A stretch of DNA of 64,000 nt from Sulfuriferula plumbiphila (GTDB lineage: Bacteria > Pseudomonadota > Gammaproteobacteria > Burkholderiales > Sulfuriferulaceae). Each line of letters begins with the position of its first letter. The first letter of the stretch is position 1. The notes beneath the pieces are model-generated. The model had not been told where the DNA came from and made no database searches. It saw nothing but the letters and a program-made list of their open reading frames with translations. Location of the stretch: NCBI RefSeq assembly GCF_009938015.1, contig NZ_AP021884.1, positions 2,606,585-2,670,584 of the forward strand, written 5' to 3'. The translations under genes were made by a program, and so were the position numbers. Positions 1 through 10,800 of this stretch are shown piece by piece.

Positions 1-1381
1 TAATGTCAAACAGTCGAATGTCCTTGCTGTGCTCACTGCCACGTACCTTGACGACCGAGAAGACGCGTTTGAACTGGCCCACGATTTCGATATAGCGCTG
101 CACAATAATTGCGTCAGCGAGAAAAGCACTTCCAAACGGGCTGAAGCGCAAATCGGTGTAGCGGTCTTCCAGTTCCGAGGTCATCAATATGGTCACGCCC
201 ATGGCGGTCAGCTCGGCAATCATCCGGTACAGCGATCCGCGAAAATCTTCGCTGAACTCGGGTGCCAGTGCCAGCTCAAATCCAGACAGGGAGTCAATGA
301 CGAGGCGCTTTGCCTGCATTCGATGAATCATTTCGATCAAATCATGCAAGGTTTCATCAATCGACAAATCCAGGGAACGCGTGTCGACCACCCCCACTTG
401 TCCAGCCTTGACCAGCGCATACAGCTTATTGCTGAGCAGCTGGCTGGGGCTCTTCTCAAACGCCGCAATCACACCGGGTTCGCCCCTGCGTACACCTTCG
501 GCGAGAAATTCCGTCGCCAATATGGTTTTTCCGGAACCGGATGGCCCGACCACGAGCAGCGAATAGCCAACCGGCAAGCCGCCGCCCAGCATTTCATCCA
601 GGCCAGGTATTCCCATCGGAACACGTTCCTCTCCCCTGGCTACCTTGATTGCGGACTCAACCGCTGTGCCCTGTTGGATAATCGCACGCGGGAAAACCTG
701 AATGCCTTCATCATTAATACGGAACGTATGCAAACCGGGTGCCTGGGCCTGGCCACGCATTTTGACCACTTGCATCTTGCGCACCATGGAGTTGCGCTGC
801 AAATTTTGCGAAAGCCACAGGATGCCATCCGCCACTGTAAAGACAGGGCTGGACTCTGATTCCGGCAGCAGATATTCACCGATCAAGAATGTGGTTGCCT
901 GCCAGCTCGTCATTTGCATGCCCAGTTGCTGCACGAAGCGCTGCAGCTCGGACGCCCCCTGTTCCTCCTGCCTCGCTGACTGCACGACTGATCGAAACGA
1001 ATCAACAAATACCAGGCTGGGCGCATAGTCTTTCACTTCTTCGGCAATGCGTGACAATACGCGGTCAAAATCTCCCTCCAGCAGGTCTTCAGACAGGTTG
1101 ACGAAGCGGATCGATTGATTGACTTTATTGATATCAAAAAACGGAAATTGCTGCTGATAACGGAGCATCTTCAAAGCGGGTTCCCCGAGTACCGTGAAGA
1201 ACAGTGCCCGGTTATACGGGTTTGCCAGCGCGAACATGATCTGGTGGGCGAGCGTTGTTTTTCCGCTTCCCGGCGTGCCCGCAATCAGGTTAAACGAGAA
1301 TTCCGGCAGGCCTCCGCCCAACAGGTTGTCCAGACCAGGTACGCCCGTTGTCAGACGACGTATGCTTACCTTGTTACTCAT
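1..1381 (-). CDS. KaiC-like dual-domain RecA-family ATPase (3' end outside window)
   Basis: The reading frame is open from ATG at 1381 to the window edge, at least 460 codons, so the C-terminus is missing. Two RecA/KaiC-type domains are visible, each with a Walker A motif: GTPGSGKT at residues 35-42 and GPSGSGKT near residue 285. Each domain starts with the KaiC-style TGVPGLDNLLGGGLP or MGIPGLDEMLGGGLP. Known relatives are ATP-driven hexamers, the clock protein KaiC in cyanobacteria and poorly understood signalling ATPases elsewhere. By eye, the CII segment that carries the Ser-Thr phosphorylation pair in cyanobacterial KaiC reads SAFLADAI here, so the pair appears absent. The start overlaps the stop of the upstream gene in ATGAGTAA, which suggests translational coupling. 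No kaiA or kaiB is seen in the window, so a clock role is not supported. Confidence 0.88.
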   Translation of the reverse strand, partial: MSNKVSIRRLTTGVPGLDNLLGGGLPEFSFNLIAGTPGSGKTTLAHQIMFALANPYNRALFFTVLGEPALKMLRYQQQFPFFDINKVNQSIRFVNLSEDLLEGDFDRVLSRIAEEVKDYAPSLVFVDSFRSVVQSARQEEQGASELQRFVQQLGMQMTSWQATTFLIGEYLLPESESSPVFTVADGILWLSQNLQRNSMVRKMQVVKMRGQAQAPGLHTFRINDEGIQVFPRAIIQQGTAVESAIKVARGEERVPMGIPGLDEMLGGGLPVGYSLLVVGPSGSGKTILATEFLAEGVRRGEPGVIAAFEKSPSQLLSNKLYALVKAGQVGVVDTRSLDLSIDETLHDLIEMIHRMQAKRLVIDSLSGFELALAPEFSEDFRGSLYRMIAELTAMGVTILMTSELEDRYTDLRFSPFGSAFLADAIIVQRYIEIVGQFKRVFSVVKVRGSEHSKDIRLFDI

Positions 1382-1797
1382 TTTTGAACTCCTTGCCGGC
1401 CCTATCCGAAGCATCATTGCCCCAAGCCGAACGTAAAATACGGGTCGTTAACTGCTCGCCGATTAACCCGGCCAGAATGTCGGTGAAAGTGATCAGTAGC
1501 AGACTGTTTGCTGTGCTGGCCTGCCCAGGCGTTTGCCCTGCAAGGCTCATTTTTAATTCCGCGAACCGGTGATCAGTGCGGGCTGACGGTGAGCTGGCCG
1601 CAAGCCAGGGAAAGCTTGACTGGGTAAGTGAAGACACTTCTCGCGTAAAGTGAATTGAATCCCCCTTCACCGACGATAGAAATGATTTGGATCGCCATCT
1701 GTTCCCATAAGTTAATCGCGGCATCCGCAACTTTTTCAGTGTGCTGTGCCATGCGACTTTTAATTATCTGGTGCCGCAGCAAGTCCCTGGTTTCCAT
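1374..1797 (-). pseudogene. Conserved hypothetical gene coupled to kaiC-like gene, frameshifted
   Basis: Two open frames on this strand read as one protein. The first (ATG at 1797) begins METRDLLRHQIIKSRMAQ and runs to LYARSV, then continues into unrelated sequence and stops at 1573. The second frame carries SLTQSSFPWLAAS through LLLITFTDILAGLIGEQL to the stop at 1374-1376. Skipping one base in the GTCTTCAC stretch near 1634-1642 would give a smooth product of about 140 residues. The gene overlaps the KaiC-like gene by eight bases. No known domain was recognised; the helical, aliphatic C-terminal half suggests a small helical partner of the ATPase. The defect could be a real mutation, a sequencing error or, less likely, programmed +1 frameshifting. 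Confidence 0.7.
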
Positions 1798-1865
1798 AAG
1801 AAATATCTCAATAATCGGTCGATATAACGACGTTGACGGAAGACAGCCGCTGTTTCAATCCGCTA

Positions 1866-4800
1866 TCAGTATAGGGCATTCGCCTGATCAGGCACGGCAT
1901 ATACTTTCACTTCGACCCTGTGTTCCTGGTGATCGTCGATCAGCGGGACGGCACTGTCGTGTTGCATGACGCCATCCACCGTCACGCTCATTGCGCCCAT
2001 CCCGTCGCGCGTTTGCAAGACTTCGATGTGGTAGACCGTTTCACGATAGCGGTAGTGCATCTTGAACGTCTGCCACGCCGCAGGCAGGCACGGGGCGAAA
2101 TACAGCTTGTCCACGGCCAGCCTCAGGCCCAGCAGCGATTCCACGATCAGCCGGTACATCCATCCCGCCGATCCCGTGTACCAGCTCCATCCACCGCGGC
2201 CGACATGGGGCGACACCGAGTAAACGTCGGCTGCGATCACATAGGGTTCAACCTTGTAGGTCGCCACCCCAGCCGCATCCCGGGCGTGGTTCAGGGGGTT
2301 GATCATGGTGGCCAGCGCCCATGCCCGGCTGCTGTCGCCCAGCGCAGCAAACGCCATTGCAGTCCAGATCGCGCCATGGGTATACTGGCCGCCGTTTTCG
2401 CGCACGCCCGGCACGTAGCCTCTGATATAGCCGGGGTCCAGTTCGGAATTATCGAAGGGCGGATCCAGCAACTGGATCAAGCCATGGTCGCGCCGCACCA
2501 GGCGCTCGAACACCGCATCCATGGCGGTGCGCGAGCGCCTGGCATCGCCTGCACCGGACAGCACGGCCCAGCTTTGCGAGATGGAATCAATCTGGCACTC
2601 GGCATTGCTGGCCGAACCCAGCGGCGTGCCATCGTCGAAGTAGGCGCGGCGATACCACTCGCCATCCCAGGCATTTTCCTCGATGTTCTGGCTGAGCTTG
2701 CTGCCCTCTGCGTCGCACAGCGCGGCGAAGTCGGGGTCGCCGTACAGGCGCGCGACCCTGGCAAACTGTTTCAGTACATCGCACAGGAAAAATCCCAGCC
2801 AGACGCTTTGGCCCTTGCCTTGCAGCCCGACCAGGTTCATGCCGTCGTTCCAGTCACCGGAGCCCATCAGCGGCAGGCCGCGATCGCCGAATCTGAGCCC
2901 GTGCCGAATGGCACGCACGCAATGCTGGTACAGACTGGCGGCGTCTGCGGATTGGCCGGGCAGATCGTAGTAGGAGTCGTCGCCGGGGTTCACCGGCCGG
3001 CCTTCGAGGAAATGCAGCGACTCATCCAGCACTGCAGCATCGCCGGTACCCAGAACGTAACGACACGTGACCAGGGGCAACCACAGGTAATCATCCGAAC
3101 AATGCGTGCGCACGCCCCGGCCCACGGGCGGATGCCACCAATGCTGCACATCGCCTTCCGGGAACTGGCGTGATCCACATAACAGCAGCTGCTCGCGCAC
3201 CAGTTGCGGCCGGGTGTGGATCAACGCCATGACATCCTGCAACTGGTCGCGGAAACCAAAGGCGCCGCCGGACTGGTAGTAGCCGGTACGCGCCCACAGG
3301 CGACAGGCGATGGTCTGATACAAAAGCCAGCCGTTGGTGAGCACGTCGAGAGATTGATCCGGCGTCTCGATCTGCACCGCGCCGAGGGTGTGCTGCCAGT
3401 GCTGCTGCATGGCTTCACGCGCTGCCCGCACCGCGCTGGCACCACGGAAGCGGGACACCAGCGCATGGGCATCATCGGTATTGGGCGCAACCCCCAGCCT
3501 GAACACCATCTCGCGCGTTTGCCCGTCACCCAGCTCGAATTGAACCTGAATGGCTGCGCACGGATCGAGGCCAGCGCCGACCTTGCCGGACAGGCGCGCG
3601 CGCTCCATCGCAGCCGGACTTGCCAGCGTGCCATTGCGCCCGAGGAACTCGGCACGGTCGCCGCTGAGCGTCAGGCTCGCGCCGTCCGCATCCACATCGA
3701 AAAACGCGACCCGGTCGGGGAACTCCGTGTTGTACGGGTTTCTGGCGTATAGCGCACCGTTATTGCGGGCAATTTCAGTGGTTACGTGCATCACCGACTT
3801 CGCCCGCAGGTCGCCCAGCACCCACTCCGCATAACCCGTCGCCGACAGCCGGCGTGACCGCCCCGACTGGTTGTGCAGTTTCAGCACGGAGAACTTGACC
3901 GACGCATCCAGCGCCACATAGACCGTGAGCTCTGAATAAATACCATCCTCGACATACTCGAACACGCTGTAACCGAATCCGTGACGGCTGACGTAGGAAC
4001 CCGTGCCGCGGGCGGGCAGCGGTGTTGGCGACCAGAAGTGGCCGCTTTCCTCGTCACGCAGATAGAAGGCTTCGCCGCTGGCATCGCTCACCGGATCATT
4101 TTGCCAGGGTGTGAGACGAAACTCGTGGGCATTCTCGCCCCAGGTGTAGGCCATGCCGTTTTCAGAAATGACCGTGCCGAAACCGGGATTCGCCAGCACG
4201 TTTACCCATGGCGCCGGCGTCACGCGCTCGCGCGTGGTGGTGATGACATATTCCCTGCCATCGGGGGTGAACCCGCCCAGTCCGTTGAACAGGATCAAAT
4301 CGCGTTGCGGCAAGTCCGCCATGGATACCGCCGGTCGATGAGTTTTGCTGGGAACAAGGCGTGGAACATAGGTTTCCTTGACCGCAAGACGATTGAGCTG
4401 ATTCTCGAGCGTTCCCCGGCCATCACTGATAATGGCACGCGCAACCGACTGGAACAGGATGCGATCCTCGTCCGATATCTGGTCTGCGGAACGCACAAAG
4501 ATGCCGCCCGGCCGATCCATGACGTGGGCTTCGATGCCCGCGGCCACCAGCCCCATGATTTGGTCCTGCAGCAATTGCCGGTAACCGGCGCGATCTTCGT
4601 TCCAGATCACCAGATCCACCACCAGTCCCTTCAGGCGCCAGTACGCATGCGCCTGAACCAGTTGTCGAACCAGATCGATATTGGCCGCATCAGCGATCTG
4701 CAGCAGGACGATGGGGAAATCACCGGAAATGGCATAACCCCACAGGCCGGATTGGCCGCGGTGGTTCCTCAGCAACACATTCGCGTCGGCGCGCAACGCG

Positions 4801-7800
4801 GCATTGGCATAAATCACCGAACTGGCAAGACGGCCATACAGTTGCGCGTCTGCCTCGCTGGCATTGATCTGGCGCAGCACGACCTGGCTATGGGTCCAGG
4901 CCAGATCGAAAGCACGATCGGCGAGCCGCCGGTCCTGGTATTTCTCGATCAGGCCGACTGCCGTTGCATGGCTTTCACCGACACCGGACACGATATCGAT
5001 GGCCGCCGTCTGATCCGGATCAAGCGTGATACGACAGCGGATGGCGACAATCGGATCCAGCACGGAGCCGCAACTGCCCGACAGATCCGCCACCTGCCCA
5101 TTTGTTGCATCCGGGCCGCCCAGGGATTGAGGATTGACCACCGTATTGCCGCGGCCGATGAAGCGCATGCGATCCGTTTCATAAGAAACGGCTCCGCTGA
5201 CGGCGCCGTGCACTTTCATCAAGTGCAACATCCAGGGCACTTGCTCATCGCGGGAACGCGCACGGCGCGTGCACAGGATTGCCCTGCGCTCGGCGAGTAT
5301 TTCGGTCTGCACAAACAGATTGCTGAACGCCGGATGCGTCGCATCCGCAGCGGGCGCGGCCAGCACCACTTCCGCATAGCTGGTCACCTCGATCGTTCTG
5401 CGGATGCGCGAGCGGTTGGTAATGCTGACGCGGCGCAGTTCGATATCGTCTTCCGGCGAAACCGCGATTTCCGTATGCGTATCGATCCCCTGGTCGCGGC
5501 GGCGAAATTCGGCGCGACCTTCGGAGAAGATCGCTTCATATTTTTGCGCAGGCTTGAGTGTCGGCTGATGGGCTGCTGACCATAAATCACCGCTTTCCAC
5601 ATCGCGGATGTAGCAGAAGCTACCCCAGTTATCGCGCGTGCTGTCCTCGCGCCAGCGCGTGACCGCGAGATCCTTCCAGCGGCTGGAGCCCGCACCGGCA
5701 TTGGTGACCATGACGTGGTAGCGGCCATTGGACAACAGCTGTACTTCCGGTATCGGCGTATCCGGGGTGCCGAGAACACGCATCGGCATCTCCAGTTCCT
5801 TGACAGCCGTGGGGACGTCGGAGAGCAGCCCGGCGTGGGAAAAGAGGGCCGTTTCCTTTGGAATACGCTCCTGCAGCAACAGCATGGTCGCCTGGAACAG
5901 CGGATCAGATTCGAATCGGCGCTGCATCGGACGGTTCAGCAGCAGATAGGCCAGAGACAAAAAGCTCATTCCCTGGTGATGCGCCATGAACGACCGCACC
6001 AGCGCGCTTGATTCTCCGCGCCGCTGACGGGATGCGGTGTAGTCGATGGCTTCATAAAAGCCGAATTTTCCTTCCAGCCCGGCTGCTGCGAGCCGCTGCA
6101 GATTCAGGCACGCCGCTTCCGGCGCCACCATCAACGCGAGTGCCGAGGCATACGGCGCCACCACCAGATCCGCGGCGAGTCCGCGTTTGAGCCCCAGACC
6201 GGGCACACCAAATACGCGGTACTGGTAATTGAGATGAACGTCGACCGTGTTGTAGCCGGACTCCGACATACCCCACGGCACCCCGCGCTGCCTCCCGTAA
6301 TCGATCTGTCTCTCCACTGCGGCCTTATAGGTCTGATCGATCAGCGTGTTATCAAAGGTGGGCATCACCAGCAGCGGCATCAGATACTCGAACATCGAGC
6401 CGCTCCACGACAGCAGAATCGGTTCGCCACCGGCGGTGGTGAGCAGGCGCCCCAGCGCAAACCAGCTTTCCTGCGGCAGTTGTCCCTGCGCAATCGCGAC
6501 GAAATTACACAAGCGCGCTTCCGATGCCAGCAGATCGTAGTAACTCGTGTCGCGCCGCAATTCATCCACGTTGTAGCCGATGGCCAGCAAACGGCGCGGC
6601 CTGTCATACAGGAAGTCATACTCCATGCGCGCGAGTTCACCGGATTGCAGTGCCAGGCGCTCGACGGCCGCAATCCGCTCATCGGCGCGCTGACCGGCTT
6701 GTGTAATACTGCGGCGCAGCGCTTCCAACCACTCGCGTTCCCCGGCCGTGGCAGCGGCACTGAGCCGTTGCTCAATGACCGGCTGCAAGCGCTGCTTGAG
6801 TCCTGACAGCTCTCGCAGCGTGGGTATCCCGCTGATACCGGGCAAGTCGCTGAGCCCACCCGGCGCAGCAGGCTGTAATAACCAGGGGGCAAGAAACGTC
6901 AATTCATCGAGGGCGGCGCGGCATTGCCGGACCAGCGTGCATGCCCACCAATTCGCATCGCTTTCTGAATCCGTCTCGGAAATGACTGCGCTGGCGTGAT
7001 CCAGGGCGGGGTAGTGCACGGAACTCTCCAGTGCTTCTATGTACACGCCCGTTCCTGCGCGCCACCGTGCCGCGGCTGCTGCCACCTGGCCATCATTTTG
7101 AGACAAGTCGGCATCGGAGCTGGCGACAACCGACTCGGCACTTGCCACCAGCCCCTCAAGGCGCGACTGCACTGCTGCCAGCGTGGCTGGCCGGGAATCG
7201 CATGCAGACTCGATATCGGCCTGAAACCGGGCGAGCGCGGCCGAAGTAACGCCGCGCGCAGCATCCACCAGAATCCCCAGCGTGTCGTGGAGCCCGTCAA
7301 ACCAGCGCGTTCCCACTATCCTTTCGTCAGGGAGCGCGAGCAGACCCGGTCGCAAGGTCATTAGATGACCGGCAAGATTGCCGCTGTCCACCGTCGAAAT
7401 GTAGATGGGGTGCAGCGGGTGCAGCGACAGCGTGTCGTACCAGTTATAGAAATGCCCGCGGTGCCGTTCCATGCCCTGCATGGTGCGCAGCGTGTTCGCC
7501 GTGCGCTCGATGAGCATTCCGGCCGGGAGGTAGCCGAAGTCGTACGCCGTCAGATTCGCCAGCAGTGCCAGCCCCATGTTGGTCGGCGAGGTGCGATGCG
7601 CCACCGCGGCACCGCGATACTCCTGATAGTTATCCGGCGGCAGCCAATGGTCTTCCGGCCCGACAAAGGTCTCGAAGAACGCCCAGGTCTTGCGCGCTAT
7701 TTTCTTGAGAAAGCGCGTCTGCTCGGCCGTCAGTCTCGCTTCGCGACGCGCAAGTGGCGTGCTGATCCACCAGGCGATCGCTGGCGAAGCAAACCACAGC

Positions 7801-10800
7801 AACAGGATCGGTCCCGCAACAACCAGCACGTCCGGTGACACCAGCGCCAGCCAGGTCGCGCCAGCAGCGGCAAGCAGCGGAGCAACCCACATCGCACGGT
7901 ATTGGGTAGCCAAGTCCGTGCGACCAGCGCACGCCGGATCGCCAGACGGCGTCCATTCGAGACGCCGCCGCTGCGTCACCAGCATGCGCCAGAGCGTGCG
8001 TATGATCGCATCAAGACTTATAAACGCCTCATACGGCAGCCAGGCGAGGGTAAACAGCGCCTGAACCAGATGTCCACTCATGGAACGACTTGCGGCCCTG
8101 AGATGTTGCCCCAGCAACACGTCCGCCGGCTTGCGAAACATCTCCACAATGGCAGCGCTCAGGGACGGAATGAGGAGGATGCCGATCACCGCCACGGTCC
8201 ATAACCAGGCCGGTGCAACAAGCGTCCAGCCGAGCAGCAGCAACAGGGTCAATGCGGCAGGCGCGAGACTGCGCCGCAGGTTGTCGAACAGCTTCCACTG
8301 CGACAGCCAGGACAGCGGATTTTTCTGGCGACGTGCGCCAACTCCCGGCACGCTCGGCAACAGCCACTCAAGCAGCTGCCAGTCGCCGCGAATCCAGCGA
8401 TGACGGCGCTCCATATCCGCGCTGTAGCGCGCCGGGTAGTCCTCGTACAACTGCACATCGCTCAACAGCCCGGAGCGCGCGTAGCATCCTTCCAGCAGGT
8501 CGTGGCTGAGTATCCTGTTTTCCGGGAAGCGGCCACTCAGTGAGCGCTCGAAGGCATCCACATCGTAAATTCCCTTGCCGATGAAAGACCCCTCGTGGAA
8601 CACATCCTGGTAAACGTCGGAAACCGCGCGCGTATAAGGGTCGATGCCTGCTTCACCACCATGCAAGCGGGCATAGCGCGAGCGGTTCGCACCCGGCAGG
8701 CTCACGCTCACACGCGGCTGCATAATGCCGTATCCCGTTGTGACGCGCTGTTTGCGTTCATCGTAACGCGGGCGATTCAGCGGGTGCGCCATGGCGCCCA
8801 CCAACTGGCGGGCGGCATCGCGCGGGAGTTCCGTATCCGTGTCCAGGGTGATGACATAACGCACATCAGACAGGGCTGCTAGCTGACCGACGACAAGCGC
8901 AAAGCAATCCGCAGCCCCCCCGCGCAGCAGCGCATTCAGTTCCGCCAGTTTGCCGCGCTTGCGCTCATAGCCCATCCACAGCTTCTCCTGGGGATTCCAG
9001 CGGCGCGGACGGTGGAACAGGTAGAACGTGTCAGCGCCCGATTCATCCGCTGCGCTGCCGTATTTTTGATTCAGTTCGTCAATTCTTGTCTGCGCCCGCT
9101 GCAGCAGCGGCGCATCTTCCGGCAAGGTTTCCCGCTGCGCATCGCGAAAATCGGTCAGCAGACCAAACTGCAGGTTACCGTCCCGATTGGCCAGGAAGCG
9201 GACTTCCAGCGCTTCGATTAAAGCCTCGATGTTATGCTCGCTGGTAAGCAGCGTGGGAACGATGACCAGGGTGCGGAATGCAGGGGGGATACCCGTGGAA
9301 AAATCCATTCTGGGCAATGGCGCGGGCGACGCCAGCAAGGTCGCCATCCAGTTCACCAGCGCCACCGCCATCTGGCTGGCGGATATCAGCGCCGCGATAT
9401 TAACCAGCACCAGCAGCCATGCGGGCATGCCGCTGGCGTAGGCTACCAGCGCCAGCCCCCCGGCGAGCAGCAGCGAGATCAGTGCGATTGACCCGAGATA
9501 CAGGGGCAACGGGAAACGTCGTCCAATTCTGCGCAGCAGCTCCAATGTGGAAGGGCGCAGCGCTATCTTCCCCTCGAGTTCTGCACAGCCCTGGTCGATC
9601 AGGTAAAACCCCACATGCGCGCCACGATCATCGCTGCCTTTGCTTGCCGCTGCTGCTGCCAACCGGATCGCCTGCTGTGCCACCTCGCCCTCGGACAGGG
9701 CGCAGCGCCTGGCGATTTTCTCGACCTGATGGCGATAGCGGTCGCGGGTCGCGAAATCCATCCCGGCGTACGCCGCGCCCGGATCGGTGCACAGTGTCTG
9801 CTCAACCACGCTCATCGATTCGACAAACGTGCGCCAGTCCGCTGCGCCGAGGAAGCGCAGGCTGCCGATGCTGTTACTGATCGACACCTGGTCAGCGGCC
9901 TGTTGCTGGTTCCCCGACTGGATGAGCTGTTCTATGGTCAGATTCGATTCAGCCAGTCGCTGCTCAATCCAGGTCAGCGGCAACGCCAGCGCGGCACCCT
10001 GACCCTGCAGGCGGCGTGCAAATTCCGAAACGAACGGCGTGGTCATGGGCGGATCGGATCGCGCCATGTCGGCAGTCAGCAGAATGAGGCTTTTGGGATC
10101 CGTCTCCGCAATCACCATCATCTGGTCTACCCAGGCGTCGGCCAGATTGCGCTCGACCCTGCCGGCGGCGATGCGCACGGCGACGCGCCGCAAATTCTCG
10201 ATCAACGCCAGCCTCAGCATGATCGGAATTGCCCACAACTCACCCAGGTTAAGTGGCGCGACCGTCTGGTAAGCGGCTACAAAACGGCTGAAGCCTCCCC
10301 TGTCTACCCGGCCATCGCCGTGCGCAATCGCCTCCAGCGCGATGGCATATACGCGCGGCAGCCCGGTTGCCGCGCCTTGGACCAGACGCGGCAGTTCCCG
10401 GCTGTAGCCCTTTGGCAAATGTCGCTTGGCCGTGCGGATCTGTTCTTCGATCAAATAAAAGTTATCCAGCAGCCATTCCCCGGCGGGCGTAATGCGGCGC
10501 TGCGCCGCGACCGCCGCTGTCAGCAGATGGCTCACGCTGACCAGCACCTCTTCGTTCGCTGCGAGTCGTGTCAGCAATGGGTTCGGGGCACGTGCCGACG
10601 TCAGCTGGTGCGTAGCTGCAAGATTTTTGCCATGCTGCTCCAGCTGATCGGCGCTGAACAATTCCGAGCGCAGCGGGGGTTCCTCGTTGGGATAGGTTCG
10701 TGGCGTGTCACGTTCGCCCAGAAGCGTCTTTATTTGAAGCAGGACACCGGAGAGAACACTGCTACTTGTCTTCAATTTTGGAATACCCTTGATTTTTGCA

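Noticed and set aside
1920..3173. Long plus-strand frames opposite ndvB (for example 417 and 532 codons)
   Set aside because: They mirror codon bias of the real gene on the other strand, have no recognisable domains and no binding sites; they are shadows of the 9-kb gene.
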